From Streptosporangium becharense (GTDB lineage Bacteria; Actinomycetota; Actinomycetes; Streptosporangiales; Streptosporangiaceae): DNA of 64,000 nucleotides. The notes beneath the pieces were generated by a model that had not been told where the DNA came from, did no database searches, and saw only the letters and a program-made list of their open reading frames with translations. Position numbers and translations under genes: made by a program. The stretch is taken from the NCBI RefSeq assembly GCF_014204985.1, contig NZ_JACHMP010000001.1, forward strand, positions 6,820,001 to 6,884,000, written 5' to 3'. This document shows positions 30,203-38,478 of this stretch, piece by piece (within the stretch, counting starts at the first letter, position 1; every line of letters begins with the position of its first letter).

Positions 30203-30568
30203 TCAACGGTCCCAGGGAGCGGTCTCGCCCATCTTGGCGTAGTACTTGGCCAGGTGGGACTTGATGCGGGCGACCTCCTCGGCCGGCACGTCGACCCCGC
30301 CCCGGGCTCCCTGCATGACCCCGCCGGCGGCCCGCACGGCGTGCGGCACGACCTTGAGCTCGCCCCCGATCACATCGGCGATCGGGAGCTTGTACGACCC
30401 GAAGTCGCCCGGGGCGTCACCGTCGTACCAGACGTGGGCCTCGCGGTAGCGGGCGTTGGGCTCCTCCTCGGCACCGGCCCACGAGCGGACGCGTTTGTCG
30501 GCCTCGCCGCTGTCCCAGGTCCTGTCGGCGTCGGCGAGTGGCAGGTCCTGGAATCGGGTCACCGTCAT
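30203..30568 (-). CDS. conserved hypothetical protein
   Basis: 121 residues. The stretch GDFGSYKLPIADVIGGELKVVPHAVRAAGGVMQG resembles a small domain also seen attached to tailed-phage structural proteins (the KLPIADV...VPRAI style), followed by GVDVPAEEVARIKSHLAKYYAKMG. No signal peptide or membrane span. There are no other phage genes nearby, so a domesticated or ordinary cellular use is more likely. Function unknown. Confidence 0.65.
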   Translation of the reverse strand: MTVTRFQDLPLADADRTWDSGEADKRVRSWAGAEEEPNARYREAHVWYDGDAPGDFGSYKLPIADVIGGELKVVPHAVRAAGGVMQGARGGVDVPAEEVARIKSHLAKYYAKMGETAPWDR

Positions 30569-30663
30569 GATCTCACTCCCTTCGTCGACCGTCCCCTACC
30601 CGGTCGTCCGGCTCCATTCCTGCCGGGCGACATATTCGGAGGTCGCCGGGGGAGGGGAGCGGC

Positions 30664-30960
30664 ATGACCGACAAGCGTGATGCGAACGAAGAGACGACCC
30701 GGCAGGACACCCCGGAGCAGGACACCCCGGAGACGGATCAGCCGCCCGCCGGACCGCGCGGCGTCGACGGTGAGACCCGCGTGGTGGCCGAGCGCTCGGG
30801 GGCCGACACCTCCTTCCCGGAACGGCCGCTCCCGGCCGACCCGGAGGACGCCCGCCGCACCCCGGACGAGGAACGCGCCGGCGCCGCCGGCACCGCCGAC
30901 CAGGCCACCGAGGGTGAGGAGTCCGGTACCGCCCAACCGGAGGTCGGCCCCGCCTCGTGA
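30664..30960 (+). CDS. disordered acidic hypothetical protein
   Basis: 98 residues, almost entirely Glu, Asp, Pro, Thr, Ala and Arg, with repeated QDTPEQDTPET near the start. No hydrophobic core, so it is predicted to be intrinsically disordered and cytoplasmic. The GGAGGGGAG ribosome site right before the ATG supports translation. It sits among small stress-type genes (CsbD at 31024). Function unknown. Confidence 0.6.
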   Translation: MTDKRDANEETTRQDTPEQDTPETDQPPAGPRGVDGETRVVAERSGADTSFPERPLPADPEDARRTPDEERAGAAGTADQATEGEESGTAQPEVGPAS

Positions 30961-31023
30961 GGGTTCCGGTGGGCCCGGGGCGGGGTTCCGGCGTGCCGGG
31001 ACCCCGCCGCGTGACGGCCCGCG

Positions 31024-31218
31024 TCAGCTCTTGAAGGCGTCCTTGACCTTCTCGGCGCTGTCCTTGAGCTTCTCGCCGGCCTGCTTGAGGTGGCTCTTGG
31101 CCTGGTCGTTGCGGCCCTCCGCCTCGAGGCGCTCGTCGTCGGTGGCGCGACCGGCGCCTTCCTTGACCTTGCCGCCGAGTTCCTCGGCCTTGTTGGCAAT
31201 CTTGTCCTCGGCACCCAT
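31024..31218 (-). CDS. CsbD family protein
   Basis: 64 residues, amphipathic and highly charged: MGAEDKIANKAEELGGKVKEG, then ATDDERLEAEGRNDQAKSHLKQ, the CsbD repeat-like pattern. CsbD proteins are small helical proteins, general-stress induced in Bacillus (sigma-B) and common in actinomycetes; the molecular role is unclear. Ribosome site GGGAGGAAG lies upstream. Stress induction is inferred from the family, not from a promoter seen here. Confidence 0.85.
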   Translation of the reverse strand: MGAEDKIANKAEELGGKVKEGAGRATDDERLEAEGRNDQAKSHLKQAGEKLKDSAEKVKDAFKS

Positions 31219-31341
31219 CGTAGGCTTCCTCCCTTTTGTGAAGTTTTGCCATCCAGGGATGTCCCTGCCCTCAGGGTGGGGCGTAAACGTGTGCCCTCCA
31301 GGCCGGGAGCGGTGCGGCGCCGTGGCCGATAGCGTGGAGCG

Positions 31342-32295
31342 ATGATCAGGAGAGTCTCACTGCCGGAAGACTGGGAGCCGAGGGTGCGCAGCGCGCTCGG
31401 CGGCGTGCTGCCCGGACTGCGGGACGCCCCGCTCCGGCCGCTGGGAGCCGGTCTGGACAACGTGACCGTGCTCCTGGACGGGTCGATCGTGCTGCGGCTG
31501 CCGAAGAACGACGACGGTGCCGAGAGCATCGAGCGGGAGGCCCGGCTGCTGCCCGAGCTCGTCCTCGACCTCCCCATCCCCCGGTTCCTGTTCACCGCAC
31601 CCAACCCGCTCGGGCCCGGTTCGTTCTGCGGCTACGCCCTGGTCCCCGGCAAGGTGCTCTCCCCCGGGCAGTGGCACGCGCGGGGGCTGCTCGACCTGCC
31701 GGGGCCGGTCGAGCAGGTCGCCCGGACGCTCGACGCCGTCCACGCCTTCCCGGTGGAGAAGGCCGGGAAGCTCGGGATGCCGACGTGGGACCTGCGGGAC
31801 GACTTCGCCGCCGACCTGTCGTCGATCCGCGAGGAGGTGCTCCCGAAGCTGACGCCGGGGGAGGGACGGGCGTTGCTCGACGCCTGGGAGGGCTATCTGG
31901 AGGACGACGCCAACTTCGCCTACCGTCCCACGCTGACACACGGCGACGTGAGCCTGGACCATCTGCTGGTCACCGGGGACGAGATCACCGGGCTCATCGA
32001 CTTCGGCGACGCCGAGATCGGCGATCCCGACTACGACCTGTCCTACCTGTGGGCCGAGGCCGGGTCCGGGTTCGTTCGGCGGGTGCAGGCCCGGCGGGGT
32101 CTGCCGTTCACCGGCCTGCTGGCGCGCAAGCTCGGTTTCTGGAGCCTGGCCGATCCGGCGCTGGACGTGCTGTTCGGCCTTCGGGAGGGGGAACCGGAAC
32201 TGGTGGACGACGCGCTCGGCACGCTCCGCGCCAGGCTCGCGGCGGAGGCGGGGGAGGAAGCGAGGGCGGAAGCTCAGGCGGCGGAAACGAGGTAG
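31342..32295 (+). CDS. APH-type phosphotransferase
   Basis: 317 residues of the aminoglycoside phosphotransferase/choline-kinase fold: the nucleotide-binding region LGAGLDNVTVLLDGSIVLRLPK, Brenner motif LTHGDVSLDHLLV with the catalytic Asp, and the metal-binding LIDFGDAEIGDPDYDLSYLW. The HGDxxxxN motif has His where Asn is usual (HGDVSLDH), a common variation in this family. The substrate may be an antibiotic, an amino alcohol or a metabolite; context gives no clue. A TAGCGT hexamer a few bases upstream of the ATG suggests a leaderless mRNA. Confidence 0.85.
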   Translation: MIRRVSLPEDWEPRVRSALGGVLPGLRDAPLRPLGAGLDNVTVLLDGSIVLRLPKNDDGAESIEREARLLPELVLDLPIPRFLFTAPNPLGPGSFCGYALVPGKVLSPGQWHARGLLDLPGPVEQVARTLDAVHAFPVEKAGKLGMPTWDLRDDFAADLSSIREEVLPKLTPGEGRALLDAWEGYLEDDANFAYRPTLTHGDVSLDHLLVTGDEITGLIDFGDAEIGDPDYDLSYLWAEAGSGFVRRVQARRGLPFTGLLARKLGFWSLADPALDVLFGLREGEPELVDDALGTLRARLAAEAGEEARAEAQAAETR

Positions 32296-32392
32296 GCGTA
32301 CCGGCCGGGTCTCAGCCCGCCCGCCGCCGGTGCCCGGGTGTCCGGGGACGGTCCTGGCGGCGGGCGGGTCGAGGAAGAGGGGGCAGGACAGC

Positions 32393-33763
32393 TCAGGACA
32401 GCAGGGTCTCCCCGATCCACCCGCCGGCCGAACAGCCCGGCGGGATGGCGAAGACCGCCGAGCCGATCGGCGTCGTCCACTCGTTGAGCAGGTCCGCCTC
32501 GGCCAGCCTCTTCTGGATGGGGATGAACTGCCGGGCGATGTCCGCCTGGTAGGAGGCGAACAGCAGCCCGGAGTCGGAGTGTCCCTGCTCGGTGAGCCCT
32601 TCGTCGTAGTTGTAGGGGCGGCGGAAGATCCGCATCCCCGGGTCGGTGACGTGGGCCCGGCGGATGTGGGCCTGCTCGGAGATCACCGGGAAACCGGTCG
32701 CGTTGAGCTTGCCGAAGTCGGCCTCGTCGTGCTCCCGCTGCCCGGTGAGCGGAGCGCCGGTGTCCAGCCGGCGGCCCACGGTGAACTCCTTGCCGACGGT
32801 GTCGACGGCGTCCCAGGTCTCCATCTCCGCCCGGATGCGCCGCAGCACCAGTGTGGTGCCGCCGCGCAGCCACTCGGGCCCGTCGCTCACCCACACCGCC
32901 CGGTCGAAGTCGGGTGTGCCCGGCTTGGGGTTGACGGTCCCGTCGAGCTGACCCATCACGTTGCGCTGGGTCAGCCCCGGGTCCTGGGTCTGCGGGCTGC
33001 GCCGGAACCCCCGCTGGGTCCAGCGCACCTTCGCGAACGAGCGGGCGTCCTTGACCGTCATCCGCAGGGCGTGGGAGAGGGTCAGGGCGTCGTCGGCGCA
33101 GATCTGCAACAGCAGGTCACCGCCGCTCCACTCCTTCCTGAGCTTGTCAATCTTGAAGGAGGGCAGCGGGGCCACCGACTCCGGGCGGTGGTCCTCCAGC
33201 CCGGCCGCGGTGAAGAGGCCGGGACCGAAGCCGAAGGTGACCGTCAGCCGGGAGGGCAGGTCGGCCAGCTCGGGCTCGGTGTCGGCCAGGGCGGGCCTGC
33301 CCTCGGTCAGCCGCAGGGCGTCGTCGGTGAGCAGCCGCATCATCCGGGTGATCGCCTCACGATCGGTGTCCGGCAGCAGATCCAGGCCGACGAAGATCCC
33401 GTAGGTCTGCGGTGCCGTGGCGATTCCCGCCTGGTGGGCACCGTGGAAGGGCTCGGTCGCGACGCCGCCGGGCACCGCGGTCGCCCGGCCCGTCCCCTGC
33501 CCCGGGGATCCTTCGCCGGTGACCTGCCGTGCGGCGGCGGCACCCGGTGCGGGAAGCCTGGAGGCGTCCTTCTCCGGAGCGCACGCCGCCAGGGCACCGA
33601 CGGCGGTGAGGGCTCCTCCGGTGAGCAGGCCGCGTCTGCTGAGCCGGGGTCGCCGGGCGGTGCCCTCCGGCCCGGTGCCCTCCGGCCTGGGGGCCTCCGG
33701 CCCGGTGCCCTCCGGCCTGGGGGCCTCCCGGCCGGGGAGGCTCCCGGTGGGGGATTCCTGCAT
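32393..33763 (-). CDS. efeB: Dyp-type peroxidase, deferrochelatase EfeB-like
   Basis: 456 residues. A 37-residue Pro/Gly/Glu extension with repeats precedes a Tat signal (SRRGLLTGGALTAVGALAAC), so it is exported folded. The Dyp signature GxxDG appears as GQLDGTVNP. A C-terminal domain carries the heme-ligand His region (HIRRAHVTDPG) and RRPYNYDEG. Dyp/EfeB enzymes bind heme outside the membrane and act as peroxidases or release iron from heme. It lies 17 bp after the PCu(A)C copper chaperone gene in the same direction. EfeU and EfeO are absent, so this is not a complete EfeUOB iron importer. Confidence 0.9.
   Translation of the reverse strand: MQESPTGSLPGREAPRPEGTGPEAPRPEGTGPEGTARRPRLSRRGLLTGGALTAVGALAACAPEKDASRLPAPGAAAARQVTGEGSPGQGTGRATAVPGGVATEPFHGAHQAGIATAPQTYGIFVGLDLLPDTDREAITRMMRLLTDDALRLTEGRPALADTEPELADLPSRLTVTFGFGPGLFTAAGLEDHRPESVAPLPSFKIDKLRKEWSGGDLLLQICADDALTLSHALRMTVKDARSFAKVRWTQRGFRRSPQTQDPGLTQRNVMGQLDGTVNPKPGTPDFDRAVWVSDGPEWLRGGTTLVLRRIRAEMETWDAVDTVGKEFTVGRRLDTGAPLTGQREHDEADFGKLNATGFPVISEQAHIRRAHVTDPGMRIFRRPYNYDEGLTEQGHSDSGLLFASYQADIARQFIPIQKRLAEADLLNEWTTPIGSAVFAIPPGCSAGGWIGETLLS
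33666..33725 (-). repeat. two 30-bp tandem repeats in efeB
   Basis: Units 33666-33695 and 33696-33725 are nearly identical and encode repeated PRPEGTGPEA in the disordered segment before the Tat signal. Confidence 0.75.
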
Positions 33764-33780
33764 CAGGTTCTCCTCCCCGC

Positions 33781-34383
33781 TCAGCCGTTGCCCTCGTGGC
33801 CGCCCTCGTTCTCACCGCCCGTGCCGTGGCCGGGCTGGTAGTCCTCCTTGCCGCCGGCGAAGTCCTTGCCGACGGCGGTGAACTCCAGGGTCTTGCCGTC
33901 CTTGAGGGTGAGGGTGAAGGCGACCTGCGCGCCGGGCTTCACCTCCTCGGTGACGCCCATCAGCATGATGTGGTCGCCGCCCGGCTGGAGCCGGTGCGTG
34001 CCCCGGGCGGGGATCACGAAGCCGCTCTGCTTCGGCTGCATGACCATCTTTCCGCCGGACTCGACCACCTCGTGCAGTTCGACCTTCGGTGACAGCGGCG
34101 TGCTGCCGGAGACGACCGTCACCTCGGCGTCGGTGTTGTTGACCAGGGTGCCGAAAGCCGCGGTCATCCCCTTCTTGGTGGTCTTCACCCACGGGTCCAC
34201 CACCGACAGGACCGCGCCGGCGGCCGCCGGGCCGGACACGGGGGCGGTCGCGGGGGCGGAGGCGGTCACCTGCGGTTCCTGTCGCGCGGTGGACTGCCCG
34301 CTCTCCTGGGCGCCGCAGGCCACCAGGGACACGCTGGTGAGCGCGGCCAGCAGACCGGTGCGGAGAACACGACGAACAATCAT
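33781..34383 (-). CDS. PCu(A)C-type copper chaperone lipoprotein
   Basis: 200 residues from ATG 34383. The signal peptide ends in the lipobox SVSLVAC (Cys about 24), then a Ser/Thr/Pro linker. The copper site follows the family pattern: LHEVVESGGKMVM and, after about 20 residues, PGGDHIMLMG, giving His/Met ligands for Cu(I). The C-terminus is His/Gly-rich (HGTGGENEGGHEG), perhaps a second metal site. PCu(A)C proteins carry copper outside the membrane, for example to cytochrome oxidase. It lies between a histidine-rich membrane protein (34658) and efeB, as part of one probable operon. Confidence 0.88.
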   Translation of the reverse strand: MIVRRVLRTGLLAALTSVSLVACGAQESGQSTARQEPQVTASAPATAPVSGPAAAGAVLSVVDPWVKTTKKGMTAAFGTLVNNTDAEVTVVSGSTPLSPKVELHEVVESGGKMVMQPKQSGFVIPARGTHRLQPGGDHIMLMGVTEEVKPGAQVAFTLTLKDGKTLEFTAVGKDFAGGKEDYQPGHGTGGENEGGHEGNG

Positions 34384-34534
34384 GAAAAAGCCTTTCGATG
34401 TACGGTGCCGCGGCCGGGAGCGGTGCTCGACGGGCACGCGGAAGCGTCGGGTAAGTCATGCGGGACCCCGCCACCGGACGGAACCGGTCCGCGGGTGCGG
34501 GAGCCTCTGGGCCACAGGGCGCCGGGTCGCTCGG

Positions 34535-34564
34535 ACGGCCGTCGAACGGCCGTCAGACGGCCGT
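34535..34564. repeat. three ACGGCCGT palindromes at 11-bp period
   Basis: ACGGCCGT at 34535-34542, 34546-34553 and 34557-34564, exactly one helical turn apart, in the 274-bp gap between the membrane protein gene and the PCu(A)C gene. It may be an operator array or a weak transcription pause element. The rest of the gap shows nothing else. Confidence 0.55.
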
Positions 34565-34657
34565 CGGACGGCGGAGCGTACGACCGGCGTGGTCGCCGGT
34601 GGAGACGGGCGCGGGCACACGACAGACCCGGTCACGCCGGACGGTCGTGGCCGGCCG

Positions 34658-35251
34658 TCAGAGGCCGGGGACCAGAGAGAGGAAGACGGGACGCCGCGGG
34701 GGAGGGCCGCGCCGGTGCAGCACATGGCGGAGCGCGGACAGCCGGGGAAGGCCCGGCCCGCCCTGGGAAGGGGGCAGCAGGGGTGCCCCGGCGGGGCACG
34801 GTTCGCCGAGGAGCACCGGGCCGAGCCGCGCGCCGAGGCGCCGCAGCAGGGACCAGAGCAGGGCTTCGCCCCGGGCGAGCCACAGGGCGGTCAACACCAC
34901 GGCCCAGCCGTGCATGGTCAGCATCGCGACGTCGGCCAGCAGGCCGGAGTGCGGATGTGCCGCGCCGGCGTGGCCCACCACCGGGCAGGTCACGGCGAAC
35001 AGCATGTGCAGGGCCGCCTGCCCGCCGCCGAGCAGCGAGAGGATCGTCCGCACGCCACGCTCGCGGCCGGTCACCGGAAGGGCGATCCCGAACGCCAGTG
35101 CCAGCCCGCCCGCCGCGCTCGCCGCCGTGACCGTGCCACCGGCGAACACGTGCGCGACCACTCCCAGCCCCGAGCACACCGCGGCGAACGCCGAGGCGCG
35201 GGCAAGGCGGAAGGACGACGTGACGAACATGATGCGGCAATCATCACACAT
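34658..35251 (-). CDS. histidine-rich polytopic membrane protein (copper locus)
   Basis: 197 residues from ATG 35251, which has GGAGGGG ten bases upstream; ATG 35230 is a second option. About four transmembrane segments lie in residues 14-125. Five histidines (34, 82, 99, 101, 114) align with those of the protein at 58796-59344, including an HPH motif; both share RGExxLWSLLR and a C-terminal LRHxxxRRGPP. No named family is recognised. Because it sits upstream of a copper chaperone, and its paralogue upstream of a YcnI copper-binding protein, membrane copper binding or transport is inferred. Confidence 0.72.
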   Translation of the reverse strand: MCDDCRIMFVTSSFRLARASAFAAVCSGLGVVAHVFAGGTVTAASAAGGLALAFGIALPVTGRERGVRTILSLLGGGQAALHMLFAVTCPVVGHAGAAHPHSGLLADVAMLTMHGWAVVLTALWLARGEALLWSLLRRLGARLGPVLLGEPCPAGAPLLPPSQGGPGLPRLSALRHVLHRRGPPPRRPVFLSLVPGL

Positions 35252-35380
35252 CGTGTGGTCGCCCCTCCCGCCGGAGTGTGATCAAGCTCCTCCGCGCGGG
35301 GGGCGGATCGTCCCGGTCTGCGTGGCGAACCGGCGCCATGGCGGGGTCGGCGGCGTGGCGGGGGCGGCGGCGTGCCGGGG

Positions 35381-36106
35381 TCAGCGGTGGCAGAGCAGGC
35401 AGTGCAGGGCGTGTTCCAGGGTCGCGACGTCGCCGGCCGGGGTGGGCCAGGGCAGGCGGACGAGCGTCGGGTCGTCGATGTCGCAGCGGATCGTCGCCCC
35501 GAAGCGGTCGAGCTCCCACAGCCAGGCGTCAGGCGCGGGAGCGGAGAGCAGGAAGCCCACCGCCCTCCTCAGTTGCTCACGGTGGGCGTTGTTGACGTGG
35601 TGCAGCATGCGCTCGGCCTCCCCCAGCAACGGGTCGGGGGCGGCGTCGAGATACTCCTCGGCGTCCAGGATGCCCGACTCGGTGGCGGTGATGTGAACCA
35701 CCTGGCCGATGTCGACGCGGAGGAGCCGGGCCCCGCCGGTGCTCTCCAGCGCGGTGAACAGGGCCTCGTCCGGGCACCGCTCCGCGATGGCCACCGCCGT
35801 CTCCCGCGCCTCGCGCTCCGGCACGGCCTGCAGCCATCCCTGCACCTTGAGCAGGCCCCGCGACAGTTCGCGCTCCCCCAGCAGGCGGTTCGAGGTGAGG
35901 TCGACGGTCACCACCGGCTCGTCCCGCATGTCGTACAGCGGCTCGTCCGGCAGCACGAGCAGCACCGGGCGGCCTGCGCCGTCCACGCCGCCCCTCGCCG
36001 GCATCGCGGGCCGGTCGGAACCGGCGAGCGAGACGTGGGTGGGGGCCGCCGCGGCGGCGAGCGTACGAACCCGCTCCGGGACGGGCGGGGCGACGACGGG
36101 CTGCAT
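35381..36106 (-). CDS. DUF2470 (HugZ-like) protein
   Basis: 241 residues. The N-terminal half resembles the split-barrel of flavin/heme-utilisation HugZ proteins (GRPVLLVLPDEPLYDMRDEPVVTVDLTSNR). The C-terminal DUF2470 region is clear (EAERMLHHVNNAHREQLRRAV, RCDIDDPTLVRLPWPTPA). HugZ-type proteins bind or degrade heme to release iron. An iron box lies just upstream (36144-36162), supporting iron repression. It ends with a cysteine pair (CLLC) of unknown use. It is divergent from rpsD. Confidence 0.8.
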   Translation of the reverse strand: MQPVVAPPVPERVRTLAAAAAPTHVSLAGSDRPAMPARGGVDGAGRPVLLVLPDEPLYDMRDEPVVTVDLTSNRLLGERELSRGLLKVQGWLQAVPEREARETAVAIAERCPDEALFTALESTGGARLLRVDIGQVVHITATESGILDAEEYLDAAPDPLLGEAERMLHHVNNAHREQLRRAVGFLLSAPAPDAWLWELDRFGATIRCDIDDPTLVRLPWPTPAGDVATLEHALHCLLCHR

Positions 36107-36143
36107 GAACCGGCTCTCCTTGAGATCGGACGTCTTCTACAGC

Positions 36144-36162
36144 TAAGGTAAGTCTTACCTAA
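36144..36162. promoter_or_regulatory. IdeR/DmdR-type iron box
   Basis: TAAGGTAAGTCTTACCTAA, 19 bp; the two 9-bp arms match at eight positions. It fits the actinobacterial iron box style TTAGGTTAGGCTAACCTAA. A second, weaker half-site (CTAAGGTAGACCTAA, from 36163) adjoins it. It lies between the DUF2470 gene (38 bp upstream of its start) and rpsD (32 bp before its start), so one repressor could control both. Confidence 0.85.
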
Positions 36163-36193
36163 CTAAGGTAGACCTAATCACACAGGAGTGATG

Positions 36194-36808
36194 ATGCGCT
36201 ACACCGGACCCAAGGTTCGGCTCTCTCGCCGGGCGGGCGTCCCGCTGACCCGCAAGGCCGTCCGCTACTTCGAGGAGCGGCCCTACCCGCCGGGCGAGCA
36301 CGGGCGCAAGACGAACCGCCGCCAGACCGGCGACTACGGGCTCCGGTTGATGGAGAAGCAGAAGCTGCGCTGGTACTACGACGTGTCCGAGCGCCAGATG
36401 GGCCGCTACTGGGACCTGGCGGTGCGCAGCAGCGGCCGTTCCGGCGCCGAGCTGGTGGTGCTGCTGGAGTCGAGGCTCGCCTCGCTCGTCCTGCGCGCCG
36501 GCCTGGCCCCGTCGATCTACGCGGCCCGCCAGTACGTCACCCACGGCCACATCACCGTGGACGGCCGGAAGGTCGACATCCCCAGCTACCTGGTCAAGCC
36601 CGGACAGGTCATCGCGGTGCGTGAGAAGTCGCGCCGCATGCAGCCGTTCGTCGCGGCCTCCGAAGGCGTCTACGCCGACGACCGGGTCGCCCCCTACATC
36701 GACGTCAACCACGGTGAGCTCCGGTTCACCCTGGTCAACCGCCCGCTGCGCGAGCAGGTCGTCGTCCCCGTGGACGAGCAGCTCGTGGTGGAGTTCTACT
36801 CCCGCTGA
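36194..36808 (+). CDS. rpsD: 30S ribosomal protein S4
   Basis: 204 residues. Of the tandem ATG codons, 36194 has AGGAG at the better distance. The S4 N-terminal domain (YFEERPYPPGEHGRK) and the S4 RNA-binding domain (LESRLASLVLRAGLAPSIYAARQYVTHGHITVDGRKVD) are clear. It binds 16S rRNA early in 30S assembly. It contains no cysteine, so it is the zinc-independent form, and it stands alone instead of beside rpsK and rpoA. A second copy elsewhere is possible. The iron box directly upstream is unusual for a ribosomal gene. Confidence 0.93.
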   Translation: MRYTGPKVRLSRRAGVPLTRKAVRYFEERPYPPGEHGRKTNRRQTGDYGLRLMEKQKLRWYYDVSERQMGRYWDLAVRSSGRSGAELVVLLESRLASLVLRAGLAPSIYAARQYVTHGHITVDGRKVDIPSYLVKPGQVIAVREKSRRMQPFVAASEGVYADDRVAPYIDVNHGELRFTLVNRPLREQVVVPVDEQLVVEFYSR

Positions 36809-36814
36809 GCCGTC

Positions 36815-37675
36815 CTACCGGCCCGCCGCCCGCCGGGCGGCGGGCCCGTTCTGCGTCGCGGGCCCGTTCCGTGCCGCGGGCCCGTTCTGCGCCGCGGGGA
36901 CCCGGTCGCGCAGCTCCCGCACCTCGGCCCGCAGCTCGGCCAGCTCGGCCAGGAGCACGGCCCCCAGCTCCTCGGTGGCATGCACGGACTCCTCGGCGTG
37001 CTCCTCCTCCATCGCGCTGACGACCACCGCGATGAACAGGTTCAGCACCACGAAGGTGCACACCAGCATGAAGAGCACGAAGAACACCCAGGCCCACGGG
37101 TGCCGGGTCATCACCTCGCGGGTGATGTCGGACCAGGCGTCACCGGTCATCATCTGGAACAGTGTGAACAGCGAGGTGGGCAGGTCCCCGAAGTACTTCG
37201 GCGCCGTCTCGTGGTAGAGCTTCGTGCCCATCACCGCCGCGACGTAGAGCACCAGGCTCAGCAACAGCACGATCGACGTCATCCCCGGTACGGCGGCGAG
37301 CAGGGCGGTGACCACCCTGCGCAGGCTCGGCACCACCGAGATCAGCCGCAGCGTCCGCAGGATCCGCAGGGTGCGCAGCACCGACAGGCCGCCCGCCGTG
37401 GGCAGCAGCGAGACCGTGACGATCGCGGTGTCGAACAGGTTCCACGGGTTGCGGAAGAACCGCCAGCCGTAGGCGTAGACCTTGGCGCACAGTTCGACGA
37501 CGAAGACGGCGAGCGCGAGGTGGTCGACGACCGTGAGCGCCGTTCCGTACCGTGCGACGGCCGTCGCCGAGGTCTCCAGCCCCAGCGTCACGGAGTTGAT
37601 CACGATGACGGCGATGATGAGGTGCTGGAAACGGGGGGTCTCCAGGGCGGCGCGAAGACGTTCGCGCACCGGCAC
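36815..37675 (-). CDS. bacterial voltage-gated cation channel (ion transporter)
   Basis: 286 residues with the six-transmembrane BacNav layout. The S4 voltage sensor has arginines every third residue (R101, R104, R107, R110; LRTLRILRTLR). The pore helix and filter are FQMMTGDAWSD, with T177, D179, W181 and D183. S6 ends LNLFIAVVVSAMEEE, followed by a charged helical tail with Leu heptads (LLAELAELRAEV), the usual tetramerising coiled coil, then an Asn-Gly-Pro-Ala repeat tail. Four subunits should form the channel. Asp at the filter positions suggests calcium permeability (see findings). The gene converges on rpsD, with 6 bp between stops. Confidence 0.9.
   Translation of the reverse strand: MPVRERLRAALETPRFQHLIIAVIVINSVTLGLETSATAVARYGTALTVVDHLALAVFVVELCAKVYAYGWRFFRNPWNLFDTAIVTVSLLPTAGGLSVLRTLRILRTLRLISVVPSLRRVVTALLAAVPGMTSIVLLLSLVLYVAAVMGTKLYHETAPKYFGDLPTSLFTLFQMMTGDAWSDITREVMTRHPWAWVFFVLFMLVCTFVVLNLFIAVVVSAMEEEHAEESVHATEELGAVLLAELAELRAEVRELRDRVPAAQNGPAARNGPATQNGPAARRAAGR
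36821..36845. terminator. hairpin within the 3' end of the channel gene
   Basis: GCCCGCCGCCCG (36821-36832) pairs with CGGGCGGCGGGC (36834-36845). It follows the rpsD stop by 12 bp and also encodes the last residues of the channel on the other strand, so it may serve as a shared terminator for the convergent pair. Confidence 0.55.
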
Positions 37676-37804
37676 GGGGGCTCCTGGGTGTCGGCGGCCG
37701 AGTACAGCGCCCGATCTTAACGGATGCCCGGAAAACAGGGCCTTGCGGTGATCGATCGGGAAGCCCGGACCGCTCGCTGCTCACCCCGCCCGGGTCACCC
37801 GGGT

Positions 37805-38455
37805 TCACCCAGGTGTGTCCTCCCGCCGGACGCGGTATCCCCCGATCCCCGATTCCAGCAGGTCGAAAGCGTGTTCGGCCTGCCGTCGCAGACGCGGGGT
37901 GATGGCGCCGACGATTTCGCCCGCGAGCATGTGCCGTACGGCCTCGCCGACCAGGGTCCGCAGGGTCGCGTCGATCTGCGCCGCCACGAGGGCGGGGGTG
38001 AGATCGTCGGGGTCGGCGTCCAGTTCCTCGGCGATGGCCTGGGCGAGTCTCCGCTCCCGGGCCTCGGCCATCTGCCGGGTCCGGGCGACCAGCGTCGGGC
38101 TGGCCTCGACCATCCGGATGAAGTCTCCGCCGCCCTCGTGGAAGCCGTAGCGGTGGTGGCCGGTGTCCAGGGCGTCCAGGAAGTCGCGGCGTACCGCCTG
38201 TAGCACGCTCTCGCCCGGCTTGCGGTCCCGCACCACCCGGGCCAGCGTGTCCTCGACCTCGGGTGCGCGGTCGAGGAGCAGATCCTCCTTGGTGGCGAAG
38301 TAGTTGAAGACCGTGTTGACCGAGACGTCGGCGACCCTGGCGACCTCCGCCACCGTCACGTTGTCGAACCCTCGGGCGAGGAACAGCCCCGTCGCGACGT
38401 CGGAGATGCGTCGCCGGGTCTCCCGCTTCTTACGCTCGCGCAGGCCCTCGCTCAT
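37805..38455 (-). CDS. TetR family transcriptional regulator
   Basis: 216 residues. The helix-turn-helix is at about residues 12-58 (RRRISDVATGLFLARGFDNVTVAEVARVADVSVNTVFNYFATKEDLL). The ligand domain is helical, with a His-rich GHHRYGFHEGGGDF loop. It is divergent from the two-gene ABC exporter at 38530 across 74 bp of AT-rich sequence and is its likely repressor, released by the exported drug or metabolite. Confidence 0.92.
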   Translation of the reverse strand: MSEGLRERKKRETRRRISDVATGLFLARGFDNVTVAEVARVADVSVNTVFNYFATKEDLLLDRAPEVEDTLARVVRDRKPGESVLQAVRRDFLDALDTGHHRYGFHEGGGDFIRMVEASPTLVARTRQMAEARERRLAQAIAEELDADPDDLTPALVAAQIDATLRTLVGEAVRHMLAGEIVGAITPRLRRQAEHAFDLLESGIGGYRVRREDTPG

Positions 38456-38478
38456 GGCCTCATTCTAGGTGCCGAGCA

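Noticed and set aside
30203-30568. Prophage remnant, suggested by a resemblance to a phage-associated domain
   Set aside because: No integrase, terminase, capsid or tail genes nearby; the gene is embedded among normal small genes.
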